Shown: positions 1 through 12,574 of the stretch, piece by piece
How the letters are laid out: every line of letters begins with the position of its first letter
Numbering within the stretch: the stretch's first letter is position 1
Assembly (NCBI GenBank): GCA_031763025.1
Contig: JASSKH010000023.1
Coordinates: 372,001-436,000 of the forward strand
Reading direction: 5' to 3'
Source of the DNA: Macrocystis pyrifera
Taxonomy: Eukaryota; Sar; Phaeophyceae; Laminariales; Laminariaceae
DNA: 64,000 nt
Notes under the pieces: generated by a model
Seen by the model: the letters and a program-made list of their open reading frames with translations, nothing else
What the model was told of the DNA's origin: nothing
Database searches by the model: none
Program-made: the position numbers and the translations under genes

Positions 1-2747
1 ATGGTGATGAGCAGATGCTGAGTAAACGAGTGGGCGTGCATATATCTGCTCCTGTTTTTCTTCCAACCGTGATGATCTCAAACAGATACGTATACCTCCT
101 ACGACGACCTTCGTCAGGTAATGACACAACAACCGTAACTGATCGTTTACGGGTTCCTTGTACAGTAATGTCTGCTGGACTACACCATACGACAGCCTAC
201 CCAGGATTCTGCATAGTATGTGTTACTTGGTGGTGTCGTTCCATACGTGGATCCCTAACAACTAAGCCACTTACGACACAGTACACGCCAGATACGACGA
301 CGTACTTGGCGTCCTGCACAGCCTTACTGGCTTTGCAATGAACATCTTATTGGTCACTCTGTTGGATCTCTCGAGGATCCCACTTTTGAACTATATACTA
401 CCAGATCCTACCAAAGTATTCCGTGATATGCAGTGACGACAAAATGATAGCTAGTGGCAAGTAACCTCTCTAATAATATGTTGGCGATGTATCCTATCGA
501 TAGAAGTTATCAACGAATATGGATCGAGGAAAGTACCAATCGACAGACTGCGCCGACGACAAAAGACATGTTCGTTGCACCATATATATTCTATTGCTAT
601 TGCAGGGGCCATTGTCAATTGTCCAGGGTGTGATTTATGTATATTTGTAATTTTTTTTTTCTGGCATGCTGCTCTCCGGCAGCCGAGGGTTCTTTCTCGC
701 GCTTTCGGCTGTGGGGCAAGCAAGGGGGCTGTGGGTACATTACGGCGCATATCTGGATCCCGGCCGAGCACCGTTGCGGGGCTCGGGGCGTTTAACGTCG
801 CCGAGCTGGCAGAAAAAGAAGGGGTTGCTTTCCGCCTCGATGAGCGGAGTTGGTAAGATGGAAAGCCCCCCTTTTTTTTTTTTGCTTTTTTTCACAAGTG
901 AATAGCCCGCCACCGTCGAACATTTTTTCAGCCTCCTCTGCTGCACACATGTTTTCAACCTCAGCAGAAGAAGTAGCAGTAGCAACAGCAGCAGACATAC
1001 AGCCACAGACATACAGCAGCAACATCAGTACGCGTTTGTCGGCCGTCGTACTTCGTGTGTTGCACCAAGCCCCCTTGTCGGGTAGTGTACTTATCACCGA
1101 GCACGTTCGTGACCACAAAACCGCCTCCGTCGGTCCGTCTACCTAGGAGAAGATTTTGGTATGTACCAGGTATTGCCATACCTATTAATAATAGCTTCAG
1201 GAGTAGTCCAGTGGCACGCTCTCAGCAGCAGGCAATCGCATCGGGCAAGAGCAACAGAGCCAAGCCCATACTGCCTCCCGTCTCGCTGTACTATGTCTCG
1301 GTGTGGCGTTTACAATAGCGCAGCCCACTGCCCCGACTACCTGGGTGATATCCTATTTGTACGATAAAAATAATAGGACACGTATGATACGACGAGCTGT
1401 GTGCACTTTTCAACAACGAAAAATTTTCTTTGTTGAATTTTCTCTGGGTTGAAAATCTCAGTAATTTTGAAATCGCCCTCCTTTTTCCGTCCACTTACTG
1501 TTTTTTTGTCAACCTCAATAGCTACAGCAGATACAGCAGCAGCAGCACACGTCTGTCGACGAGCGCGTACATATGTTTATAGCCCTTTGACGTACACGAC
1601 GCACCTCACACAAAGCATGTACATGACCACGAAATTATGGCTCCCTCGGTAAGTGTACCTGGGGGAAATTGGGCACAGGAACCTACTACAGTAACTACTG
1701 TACCTGGTGTATGTATACCGCAGACATAATACCTAGGGAGTTGTCCAGTCACACACTCTCAGCAGCAGGTAATCGCACCGGGCCAGAGCCACAGAGTCAG
1801 GCTGATTCTTTTGCCCGCCTCTCTCTACCCTCCCTGTCTCTGCGTGCATCTGGCATAGTCATGGTAGTGGAAGTAGTATAGTATTAATAGTAGTGGCAGT
1901 AATAGTAGTCGTAGTAGTAGGAGTATAGTATAGTAATATAGTTGTATTAATAATAGTAGTAGTAGCAGTAGTTGTAGTAGTACATTAGAGCCGTAGTAGT
2001 AGCAATAGTACAGCGCAGTAGTAGAATTACGGGGTTCATAGTTGATACCTGGTATGACCTATGCAATACGTAAACACCTATATATTTCCCTATTTTCACT
2101 AACAATGTTTGATCCTATTTGCCAAGGTCACCCGAGACAGTAGTGGCTGGTAGTAGTGGTACTGTTGCCACGAGTCTACTGCTGTAACCATGAAAGAGTA
2201 TAACTGCTCATGACAGTCATTAATTTAAACGTAGAGAGAAACATTTCATGACGAGAGTGCAGATGTTCTTTTCATGATGGTCTCATTCGTATGTAGACCC
2301 GTACGTAGATCATTATAGCCGAGTTGCTGCCTATAATGCTGATATTATTATATCTTCCAGTTGATATTATCAGTAGTGGCGTTAAAGTTCTACTTGCCAC
2401 GAGCCAGCTGCTGCTGTTGCCGCAAGTACATATTTGACAGTCACTAGAAACGTCTTTTCATGACAAACAAAAATGCAGACAACTTTTCATCGTACCCCAA
2501 GCATACGTAAACCTGTACCAGGTATATGAATAAACTACTATTAGTACTATTAATAAGGGATGGTTTAAGTTTGTTGTATATCCTTCGAATTGTCATGTTA
2601 TTACTAGTAAATTGTAGGGCAGGGCAAGGGTTGCCCTGCTGTTCCCTAGGTGTTACCATATAACAAAAAAAAGGTTGGACGGAGGTATGAAAATGAAAAT
2701 TCTCTCGCGACGTCGATGTTTGCCACGTAGAATATTACTTGTTTGAA
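1..2747. other. gene-free left margin with simple repeats
   Basis: No reading frame here resembles a known protein, and the short open frames are the size expected by chance. The stretch holds poly-T/poly-A runs, CAG-rich patches and a GTA/TAG trinucleotide tract near 1861-2030. A ~35-bp segment at about 2571-2605 recurs at about 14203-14238, so part of it belongs to a dispersed repeat. Confidence 0.6.
1861..2030. repeat. imperfect GTA/TAG trinucleotide microsatellite
   Basis: The stretch is dominated by TAG/GTA triplets with interruptions. Similar TAG-rich tracts occur at about 23.9-24.3 kb and 25.6-25.8 kb, so it is a recurrent low-complexity type in this region. Confidence 0.7.
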
Positions 2748-2751
2748 GATG

Positions 2752-3227
2752 TGTTATAGAGTCGAGCGGTGCGCGTGTCATGCATGATGTTGTAATCTCG
2801 TCGGGCTCTCCGGCCGAGATAGCTTATATTCCTCGAAAAGCTGCTCAGATATATCCACCTCCAAAACATCATTTATTAATTCGTTCTCAGAACAAACAGG
2901 GCCGCTGGGCCGTCCGTCCCACATGCACACACTCAAGCTCTTTCAGTTCGATGCAAAGACTGCCACCTGCACTCCCGTCGTTCCACCCTGCTTGCGGAAC
3001 ATACGCCTGAGTCATCTCCTAGTTGTCTCAGTCGGTACTCCTCTGGTGTAGGGGGGCACTGCCGGCGGCAAGATGAGCTATATAAGAAGCTGAAGGGGTG
3101 GAAAAGGGTTGTGACCGTCTGCTCACATCCCCCCCAGTCTCCGGGTTCAATTCGCATTTTCCCCTTTTGCCTAAATGCCGTGTCTACTTTTGGAAACCCC
3201 TCGGATCCTTGGATTACCACCGTAACA
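2752..3227 (-). repeat. 3' LTR of the LARD-like element
   Basis: Near-identical partner of 9767-10241. It contains TATATA near 3080, which could be a TATA box on either strand. The polypurine tract (minus strand GGGGAGGA, 3228-3235) directly abuts its inner edge. Confidence 0.82.
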
Positions 3228-3235
3228 TCCTCCCC
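3228..3235 (-). promoter_or_regulatory. polypurine tract candidate
   Basis: The minus strand reads GGGGAGGA immediately before the TGTTA start of the LTR. This is the position where plus-strand DNA priming occurs in LTR retroelements. It supports minus-strand orientation. Confidence 0.55.
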
Positions 3236-4691
3236 AGCAGGTTTAGCCGGATAAGGCAAGCCACGCGATATCCTAGACGGTGGACCCAAGGTATTCTATG
3301 CCCGCCAAACTGAGGCAAGCAAACCCGGCTAATTTTTTTTTTCCGATAGGGAAGGCCTTCCCCCAATACGCACACTACATGCGTCGCCTTGTTCTCTTAA
3401 CGCGGCGTACCTTGTTACGTCCCCTCCAACTACGTTCCTGAATGCTCGCTTGACCCCTAAACTCCCTACAGTTCCCCCTAAACACTATTGTGCCAATCGA
3501 TAAGAAAGATCACAATCGTCGCGCCTCCGAGGTGAAAACTAGGCAAAAACAGAATGTCAGAGATCGCAAGGAACCCCGTTCCTTCGGACAATAGTCTCCT
3601 ATTGCCCCCTACTCCCGCCATAGATACACAGATCGCGACGGTAATGCGAGATGACAGGGTCTTTTTTGCATGACTTCAACATAGCAATCACCTGGCGCCT
3701 ACCAAAAAAATTAACTCAAAAATGAACTCCTGCAAATTCGTAGTACTGTTGCCGAGCTAAGTGAAGTGGTTTTTCCAAAGTGCCGCTGGCCTAGAACAAC
3801 GCCCCCCGGCGGCATCCCGCTCATCCTCCCCCGCTTAGAACAAGCGCTCCCAGAATCGCCCCCCCGGAACGATCGTGTAAGACGCTCCTCGTCCATCAAC
3901 CCCCCCGAAGCTCCGAAGCCGACACCACCAAGACAGGTTAACCGGTGTTGCGGGCGGCTGTACTTGAAGAAGGACCCCGGACGAGCTGCTCGATCTTCGG
4001 AACGGCGCGCCCGCGGCCCCACCCTCGCCTTTTCACTCCGAATCCCCTCATTGGACGCGCCAATACGGCGAGTAAAGTCGTAGACCTGCCCGAGTTGCCC
4101 CGCGCGCCCCTTTCCGCCCTCGACCGGCTGATTTTCGTGCCGATCGCGATCTTTCTCAGCGCCTCCTTTCTACTCAGCGTGGGGCGTGCTCTCGCCCCCT
4201 CGTTTCGGGCTGTGGGGCGACTTCCCTCGCCGCTCGGATCGTACAAGTTCCACCACGCGTGCGTCGCGACCTCGGTAGCGCTGACCACCCTCCTGTCTAG
4301 TAGCGTGTACATTGATTGGTGCTGCTATAGTCGAGTGCCCTCCGAGCCCCAGGTCCGCTCCCCACGCCATCTGCGCGAACTGGGGGGTCCAAACGAGCTA
4401 CCCCAGGGTACTGCCGTGGTCATCCCACGGCCCGTTGGCGACACCGCTGACGATGCCTGCTTCTCTGCACCGCCGCCCCCTCTTGGACGCTGCCCGTCCA
4501 CCACCGTCGACGGCGAACGCGCCGACGCCGTGCGGAAAAGAGGGGCCGGGGCCACCGCCCGAGGTGCCCGCACTACTCAAGTCACGTGGTCGGGGCTACA
4601 CGCACGGCGCGCACGCCCGTGTCGATCACCGAAGCGCCATCGCTGGCGTGGCCATCCCTGCCGTGGCAAGCCCCGAGCATGACGGCAAGTC

Positions 4692-4839
4692 TGTCGTGAA
4701 ACGCGAGGGTGCCCAGCTGTCTGTCAGTCAAGCCCCCTTCCCCAGATGTCCAACGTGAGACGGCGTGTCGTGAAACGTGAGGGCGCCCAGCTGTCTGTCA
4801 GTCAGGTCCCCTTCCCCAGATGTCTGAAGGGAGACGGTG
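4692..4839. repeat. two tandem copies of a ~74-bp unit
   Basis: The block starting with TGTCGTGAAACG at about 4692 is repeated from about 4766 with a few substitutions. Both copies carry the segment CAGCTGTCTGTCAGTCA. The pair lies inside the LARD-like element. A GC-rich 245-codon open frame (3945-4682, plus strand) precedes it, but its arginine/proline-rich translation resembles nothing known and looks like a composition artefact. Confidence 0.75.
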
Positions 4840-5769
4840 CCGAGGTGAGTCTGAGGGATGCTGTCAACAATGGCTCCAAGCAGCGAGGGCGCAGGGGGTG
4901 GGCGTGGTCTCAGCATGAGTGGTTTCTGCGAGCATGGTTCGGTGGCGTGCGGCGTGATCATGATTCTCATGATAAGTTTCTGGGCGGTCGAGTCGATTAA
5001 GAGTAAGGCGATTCATGTCATGAAAAGTCTTGTTGCTGTAGCTATCAGAGTATAACCGTCGCTCGGCTGTCCCGGCTACATATTCTTGAACTCGCTAATC
5101 TAGCCATACTCGCCACCCCCCTTTGTGCACTACCTACGCAAGGGAGAGCACGAACACGCGGTATCGGTTGTAAAATACCTATATATGTGGACTGGATACC
5201 AACCATGATGATGTCTCGACCAACTACGAATTTCTCGACCCTGTAAGCCCATCCCTGAACCGGAGTCATTCAGCCCGTATGAGCGCGAAAACATTGCAAC
5301 AACACCAAAACACTAAATACGGGTCGGTACATCTGGAAGGATTTGCACATCATGCAGGTACCGTGTTGAAAAAAGTATAAACAAAAACATCGCGCGCTAC
5401 AGGGGAACAATATGATTACCGTGCACTGGGCAGTTCCGGCGGGGTGAGGCAACACTGCATTGCAAAACGTGACTGCCACGGTTACAGGATGTGGCACAAA
5501 GAGAACTGGAGAGCCTGATAGTCAGGCCCACGCAACTGGCGAGCCTAACAGTCAGGTCCAGGCTAGGAGACACATATCAGGGCAATACTTTCCTTGATGT
5601 GTCCTTCACCCGCCAAAAAATGAATAGAAAAGATAAGGAACAACAAGAACCACGATGGGCACGCACTTACAGCGGACACGGGACGGCAGTGAACTGCCGG
5701 ACACACGCGACGGAGTGCGGGCGCCAGTAAAGGTCACAGCCAGTGCGGTCGGATGCACGGGCAAGCGGG

Positions 5770-5880
5770 TTTACAGCAAACAAATACACAAGCAAACAAA
5801 CGACCCAACAAACAACAAAAGCGAACAGAACAAACAAGAACAAACAGAGGAGCAAACAAACAAACGGACGAACGACATAA
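5770..5880. repeat. AAAC-rich low-complexity tract
   Basis: The stretch is built of AAAC/AACA tetranucleotides with interruptions and has no coding signal. It lies inside the LARD-like element. Confidence 0.6.
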
Positions 5881-6397
5881 AACTAAACGACAAACAGGTA
5901 ACAAGCCCCGTGGCAAGGCTCAGACCTAGAGGGGCCTGGTTGCTGTCTCCTTTTAGCATGAGCGACAGCAACAACGGTCCCAATAAGTACAGGCCCGACC
6001 ATTCTGGGCATTCACCCTGCCTCAAGAAGGAAACAAGCGAAATACAAACAAAAGAAAACGAAACAAACTAACCAAAGCAAAACAAAACTTTGCTGCCCGC
6101 ACAGCATGCTGAAAGCGGCGGGGCATGTCAGCCGAACATTTCAGTATTCCAGAGACCTCTCTGCCGGATGGAGACAGCAACAATGGTCCCCCAGGCTGAG
6201 ACCAACCCATACATTATGCATGCACCCACAAGATAAACGAAGTAAAATTGTAGAGAGCTTACCAACAGACCGTGTAGGTAGGACAGGCGCAGACCTCATG
6301 GAAGTTCGTATCTGTCTCCCGCGACGGGTAAAGATACAGCACCACTCCCAAGAGGCACAGACCTATCTCTTCTATACAATAACAAACATGCACAGGC

Positions 6398-7047
6398 AGG
6401 ACAGGCACAGACCCTGTGGAGACTCGGTTCAAGACCATAGCCATGTCCCCACAAGGCACAGACCCATCCCAACAACATGTACAGGTAGGACAGGCACAAA
6501 CCTTGTGGGGGCTCGGTTCAAGACCATAACTATGTCCCCACAAGGCACAGACCCATCCCAACAACAGGTACAGGTAGGACAGGCACAGACCTTGTGGAGG
6601 TTCGGTTCAAGACCATAATTATGTCCCCACAAGGCACAGACCCATCCCAACAACATGTACAGGTAGGACAGGCACAAACCTTGTGGAGGTTCGGTTCAAG
6701 ACCATAACTATGTCCCCACAAGGCACAGACCCATCCCAACAACAGGTACAGGTAGGACAGGCACAGACCTTGTGGAGGTTCGGTTCAAGACCATAATTAT
6801 GTCCCCACAAGGCACAGACCCATCCCAACAACATGTACAGGTAGGACAGGCACAAACCTTGTGGAGGTTCGGTTCAAGACCATAACTATGTCCCCACAAG
6901 GCACAGACCCATCCCAACAACAGGTACAGGTAGGACAGGCACAGACCTTGTGGAGGTTCGGTTCAAGACCATAATTATGTCCCCACAAAGCACAGACCCA
7001 TCCCAACAACAGGTACAGGTAGGACAGGCACAGACCTTGTGGAGGTT
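6398..7047. repeat. 89-bp tandem array, about 7.3 copies
   Basis: The motif AGGACAGGCACA recurs at 6398, 6487, 6576, 6665, 6754, 6843, 6932 and 7021, always 89 bp apart. Two variants (ACATGTACAG with CACAAACC, and ACAGGTACAG with CACAGACC) alternate through the middle of the array, giving a 178-bp higher-order period. The array lies inside the LARD-like element. Long open frames over it are by-products of the repeat. Confidence 0.93.
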
Positions 7048-8650
7048 TAGTTGACGAAACTATTCGATTTCCACGAGGCACTGGCCTATCTCTCCTTTCT
7101 GACACCATGAGGGCATAAAGGTATAACGCGAAAAAAATTAGAGGAAACAAAACACAACATGAAACAAACAAAACCCAAAGCAACCACAACACATACCATA
7201 CTATTATTGAAGACGTACTCTCCGCGGAGCGCCTCATCTCGATGCAATTTCTTGGCGTCCCTAGAAAAAGTGAGCCTCAAGTTGTTTCTGTCAGGTTCTT
7301 ATTCATGTGGTGGGTCTATACCGCTGTATACTTGAGTACTAATTAACCAGTAATTTACCAAGGTATCTTCGTGTCCTGACCACGGCGATGAGTTGAATGT
7401 GAGAACCACGACAACAACTTAGAAAAACAAAACAGCAGGACTACTATTTTAATACTGCTGCAGTACAACAGCACAGCAGCAAGTATCGTATGCTACTGCT
7501 GTACGTATCCTCGTGTGCATAAAATCCAGAGAGATCTCAGGGTCCCGCACAGTGAAAAAACAAAACAGAGTGGGATGCGTAGAACGATCCCCAGTGCATG
7601 CAAACGCGTGTCTCGGACTAGATCGAACACGCGGCTAACAAGTTATCCATGCGTGAGTACATCGTTGAGTGTTCGTTAGTCGGTACATTATCACCAATGC
7701 AGTACTACGTAGCCAGTTGTTGAAATTTCGTGCAGCATGCCGGTATGTTCGAGACAAGTGCAACACTGGACGTTGTTGCAAATTGCGCAGCATGCCGGTA
7801 AGTTTCTAACTAGACCGCACATGCGGCTAACGAGTTCTGACAACGAAAGTTGGAAAAACACGCCGATCCCTATCAATTCTACTGCTGTACAGTCGATGCG
7901 TATCTGGACGAACCCCGAGCATGACTGCCTGCGTCTCTACATGACTGTCAAACATCGAATAACTAAAACGAGCAAGCGACATCGACCCGTCCTTGCAGCC
8001 GTATGATACCTAAGTACCGAGATAAGGTATCTCGCATGCTACGGGTTCCTGTAGGACTGCAAGCGCTTCTGTATGGGAGTGGGCATCAAGTATGGATACG
8101 AAATATGCAGCCTGTGGACGGGGTTAGCGACGTTCATGCGGTAGGTGGTGCCGTCAGCAACGGATCTTATTCGTCTCTTCTCATCCCCCTGCTTCTCTCT
8201 GCGGGCCATTTGGCGCGAAAACCAGCGGTACGGTCTTTCACCGATTCCTCTCACCTCCCTGCCCTGTCCCCTCGGTCCCCCGCTGGCAGACGGAGGGGGC
8301 TGCTCTCATGCCTCGTGTGCGAAGATTGTCTGCGTTGTTGCTGGTTAGCGTAATGGGTACTTTTTTGTATAAATTGCTGTAGTATTTATTACGGCGCCTG
8401 TATTATTAATGAGCGTGTGGTTCACTGCTCGGGTGCTGTCTTCTTCTCATGTTTTATACCCGGTGTATATGATTTAGTATGATCCGTATGGGGGACATTA
8501 TTTCATCTAGCGGGGCGTCGCGACTAGCCCCCCCCTCCCTCGCCTGAGTTTGCAAAGCTCACATGTGACGAGGGGTGGGCGCTGCGCACTAAAAAGAGAC
8601 TATGTGCCGCGGCAGACTGCAGGATACCTCCATCCACTAAACAGACCTGC
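7048..8650. other. interior of the LARD-like element, nothing recognised
   Basis: Only short open frames are present. None resembles Gag, protease, reverse transcriptase or integrase on either strand. A short duplicated phrase around GCAGCATGCCGGTA occurs near 7733 and 7788. Confidence 0.5.
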
Positions 8651-8659
8651 GTTGAACAC

Positions 8660-9330
8660 ATGAAAGGAGTGTGTGGGGCTACTACACTCACGCATACCGA
8701 AGCTCAGCAGAGGACGGACTCTGCTAAACGAGGCGTAAGCCACCCCCCCTCACGGGGGGACGGAGTCAGCTCTCGTTCACCCACACTAAACCTCCCACGG
8801 CGTGCAGCCGCAAGACCCACACGGTGTCCGCCCGCGGTCCCGCTTGGGGACCGTGGTGCGAACCGATCGTGACCTACCGAAGGTTCCTCTGAACGACGGA
8901 CTCAGTCACGACCTCCCCGCTGCACGTACCGTCGAACTCTTTGCTCAAAGCTAGGGTTCACTACTGCTGTTTACGCTGTGGTTACTCTCCGCGTCTATGA
9001 GCGTATTAGTCTAGGATTCGACATAGGGAACCAAGAGCAACCTCGCCCCCGTCTGAATCAATCAGAGAGGGCTTGGCGCCGAAACACGGCGCAGAAATAT
9101 GATGCGATACACGGGATGCCGGAAAAATCCATCGACCAGCATCCCGTCGGACGCGTGTGAGATGTGCGTGAGACTACTACACTCGTGCATACCGAAGCTC
9201 GGCAGAGGACGGACTCTGCTGAACGATTCCTACCACGCGGCCCTATCTTGAGGGGTGTGGACTCAGCCCTCGTTCACTCGTGCTACACCTCTCACAGCAC
9301 AGCCTACGGATTCGGGGCTAGTCATCGCCT
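8660..9330. repeat. imperfect internal duplication, two ~150-bp units
   Basis: Segments near 8666-8800 and 9160-9320 share phrases such as GCATACCGAAGCTC and AGAGGACGGACTCTGCT in the same order, with moderate divergence. The spacer between them is unrelated. They lie in the LARD-like element close to its primer-binding-site end. Confidence 0.65.
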
Positions 9331-9751
9331 CTGCGGTGGCCACCCTCCGTGGGTACTGTGCTATCATATCTTCTGTGAAAACTCGGGAGCCACGGCGCCG
9401 AGCGACACGCGGACGGGGGGCAAACCCGCCCCATGCCGGTGGCCGCCGTGGCCGATTGCCCGCTCTACCATGTCCCGTTCGTGAGTGTAATGTTTCTCTA
9501 GTGGCGTCGCTACTTATCGGCTGTAGTGTATTGAGAGATACCCGGTACGAGTCTACACAGTATGGTGATCCAGGTGAGAAGGAAAGTCCCCAAGAACCCC
9601 CTCACACCTCAGGAGAAACCCCGACCAGCAGGGTGCAACATCAACCAGCAGGAGCAACATCAATCAGGAGGAGCAGCATATATAGTAGAAAGCTTGCAAA
9701 GAGGGTTCTCCTTTAGGCGCTCACGGTCGTTTGCAGGCACAGACTATGCTA

Positions 9752-9766
9752 CCGGATTGGCCACCA
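9752..9766 (-). promoter_or_regulatory. primer-binding-site candidate
   Basis: The minus strand reads TGGTGGCCAATCCGG directly after the inner edge of the 9767-10241 LTR. It begins with the TGG that pairs with a tRNA CCA end. I cannot name the tRNA from memory. Confidence 0.55.
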
Positions 9767-10241
9767 TGTTATAGAGTCGAGCGGTGCGCGTGTCATGCAT
9801 GATGTTGTAATCTCGTCGGGCTCTCCGGCCAAGATAGCTTATATTCCTCGAAAAGCTGCTCAGATATATCCACCTCCAAAACATCATGTATTAATTCGTT
9901 CTCAGAACAAACAGGGCCGTTGGGCCGTCCGTCCCACATGCACACACTCAAGCTCTTTCAGTTCGATGCAAAGACTGCTACCTGCACTCCCGTCGTTCCA
10001 CCCCGCTTGCGGAACATACGCCTGAGTCATCTCCTAGTTGTCTCAGTCGGTACTCCTCTGGTGTAGGGGGGCACTGCCGGCGGCAAGTTGAGCTATATAA
10101 GAAGCTGAAGGGGTGGAAAAGGGTTGTGACGTCTGCTCAAATCCCCCCCAGTCTCCGGGTTCAATTCGCATTTTCCCCTTTTGCCTAAATGCCGTGTCTA
10201 CTTTTGGAAACCCCTCGGATCCTTGGATTACCACCGTAACA
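9767..10241 (-). repeat. 5' LTR of the LARD-like element
   Basis: Partner of 2752-3227. On the minus strand this copy lies upstream of the primer-binding-site candidate, so it would hold the promoter. A TATATA box is present near 10094. The GATG duplication follows at 10242-10245. Confidence 0.82.
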
Positions 10242-10245
10242 GATG

Positions 10246-11465
10246 CTGCAGTTGCCGCTATTTCGAAGCAAAAAACCAAAACATAAATTCACAGTCGCAT
10301 CGCGCAGATTGCGATGACCTCGACTTGTCGCGAACGCAGCCATACCAAATAAAACGCCGCACTGAAATCCAAGATGACAAAAGGCATATAAGTTGACTTT
10401 TCGCCAATGATCGTTACGTACATGCATCCCGTAAACACTCTGTCGACCGAACAGTTACCATAAATGTAGCTGCGCAGAACTCGAAAGGCTGGACGCGCCG
10501 TGCAACATTTCTGAAAATTGCGTTCTAGCAAAAAGACGGAAACAAGAAGGCAGGCAGTCCGAATATCACGCAAATTTTAAAAAATCTAATCGTTTCAACA
10601 CACATTGGGATGCGGTTATCTCGATATGGCCATGGTCCTCGACATGGCAATCGGTAGTGTAGTTGCCAGTTGAATCCGAGAGCCGTCCGTGTGTACATGA
10701 TACGAGCATGTCGTTCCACGACGTCACCTGGCCATCCGCTGTTGGGGTGGAGTTGATCATCAGGTCGAAGGGTGACACAGAGAGGTCCGATCGAGACCCC
10801 AGCCGCGAAGCGGCAGCACCGTTGTTGACGTGGGCCGTTATCGTTCTAATAATGATAATGTAAGTATCAAGAAAAGTACGTAGGAAGCACGTATTCGTAC
10901 CATAGAATTTCCGCTTTTTCTAAGATCTTGTGGTTTTGGTACTATAAAATTTGGTTTTGGCACTGTACTTGTAAGAAGTGGGTACCGTAGGTTGCAGGTA
11001 TCGAGAAGTCAGTATCACTGCAGTCTTGTTTCGACCAGCTGTGTAGGGTGTTAGAAGGGTAGGTTGTCTGTCGTCCAACGATTTTGAGGCGTTTCAGTCG
11101 ATTTTCGTCCGCCTCAATGCCGGTCGAGCAACGTTTGCACAGCAAGATATAGGCGGTGTGCATGGTGTGGAGGCAAAGGACGACCGCAGGAACTATACTG
11201 CTACTACTACTGCTGCGCTCTCAAGTGGTTGCAGGGGCCACCCTGCTACTACTGTGACGCAGCTTTTGGGTCCACTATGTACGTCAATGAAATGATGACG
11301 AGCTTGTCGATCCAAAATACCAACCGCGCAGCTCGAACAACAGCAGAGACGGCGGTGCGTGGTGGTGGCGCAGGCAAACGGTGGCGAGAGCAGGCACATG
11401 CGTACTGCTGTCCTCTCGATTGGCTGTGAGCATTGCACTGCTGCTCAGAACAACAGCAGAGGAGT
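10246..11465. other. gene-free spacer
   Basis: No recognisable coding sequence. A minus-strand open frame at 10566-10778 has ordinary amino-acid composition, but no motif or splice evidence supports it. CTG/CAG-rich patches begin near 11190. Confidence 0.45.
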
Positions 11466-11469
11466 ACAG

Positions 11470-12370
11470 CAGTTTTTTTTCTGGTGGCGGTTGTTGATCG
11501 TTGTGGTCGGTGTGGTTTGGAGTCGGGATGTCATTCATGCTGTACATGCGCCCGTGCCCCCAGCTCTGCCTACTATCCGTCCTCGGTGTATCGTAGGCTC
11601 CGATACACGCAACTAGTCATAAATTACACCCCACATATGCCAACGTGTGCGCATGATTTTGCCTGCTGCTGGTGTGCTGCTGGGCGCCTGCTGCTGCTGG
11701 AAGATGAGTAGTTTTGTCTGGTGGCAGTTGGTCGTTGATCGTTGTGGTGGGCGTGGTCGGGAGTCAGGATACATACATGGGTACATAGATACATACATAC
11801 GCCCGCACCCCAAGCTCTTCCTATTTATCCTCGATGATGCATCGTAGGCTCCGACACTTGCAACTACTACAGGTACAACAGTAGCCAAGAGTACACCCTG
11901 GATGTGTCACCTCACGCAGTTTTGCCTGGTGGCAGTTAGTTGGTTGTTGATCGGTGGGCGTGTTCGGGAGTCGGGTTACACACACATGCCCCCGCACACT
12001 AAGCTCTGCCTATCTATCCTCGATGACGCGTCGTAGGTTCCAACACTTGCAACTACAGGTACAGTAGCCAAGAATACACTGCGGGTGTGCACCTCACGCG
12101 CTGGTTTGGCCTGTTACTATGCTGCTGGGCAAACAGCAGGTGGCGGTTGTTGTTGGTCGTCGTCGTGGTGGGTGTGGACGGGAGTCGGGATACATACATG
12201 CGCCCGCACCCCAAACTCTACCTATCCATCCTCCGTGATGCATATCGCAGGCCCCGATACAAGCCATCCATAGAGTATACTACGGATGTGCCACCTCACG
12301 CGCATGGTTTGCCTGCTGCTGCTCCTGCTGGGCGGCATGGCCGCAGCGATGTACAACAGCCTGCTTGTTG
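11470..12370. repeat. ~220-bp tandem array, four diverged copies
   Basis: Copies begin near 11480, 11718, 11928 and 12138, each with a GGTGGC(A/G)GTT start. Each carries in order a TCGGGA/TCAGGA element, CGCCCGCACCCC, CTATCCATCCTC-like, and ACCTCACGC segments. Spacing varies by insertion of CTG-rich runs. No coding role is evident. Confidence 0.8.
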
Positions 12371-12574
12371 TACTCGTAGCACGCTCAATACGATATGTGC
12401 TCAGCAGCAGTTGTAACGGCACTGTTGGCCAATCACGGTCATTTTGCAAATCATACGGTAAGTCATAGTAGCTCTGCTTTGATTGGTGCAAGCTCGAAAA
12501 GTCTAGTCTGTTTTTACGTTGTTTGTTGCTTGTAAATATCCCTTGGCCCAGTGTCTGTCTCCTCTCATGTAATA

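Larger units (their letters stand above)
2752..10241 (-). mobile_element. LTR-flanked retroelement without recognisable gag-pol (LARD-like)
   Basis: Two direct repeats of 476 and 475 bp (2752-3227 and 9767-10241) differ at about eight positions, roughly 98% identity. Both begin TGTTA and end TAACA, the usual TG...CA ends. The tetranucleotide GATG sits directly outside both ends (2748-2751 and 10242-10245), as expected of a target-site duplication. Just inside the right LTR, the minus strand reads TGGTGGCCAATCCGG, a TGG-starting primer-binding-site candidate. Just inside the left LTR, the minus strand reads GGGGAGGA, a polypurine tract. Both signals place the element on the minus strand, with its 5' LTR at 9767-10241. 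The 6.5-kb interior contains no reverse transcriptase, integrase or Gag that I can recognise, so it is probably non-autonomous and mobilised in trans. High LTR identity implies fairly recent insertion. Confidence 0.8.

Noticed and set aside
3945..4682. 245-codon open frame inside the LARD-like element
   Set aside because: High GC, arginine/proline-rich, overlapped by other open frames on both strands; no motif or conserved partner seen.
6259..7237. Minus-strand frames with repeated LGWVCALWGH peptide
   Set aside because: The 89-bp repeat simply stays open in several frames; the peptide has no family resemblance.
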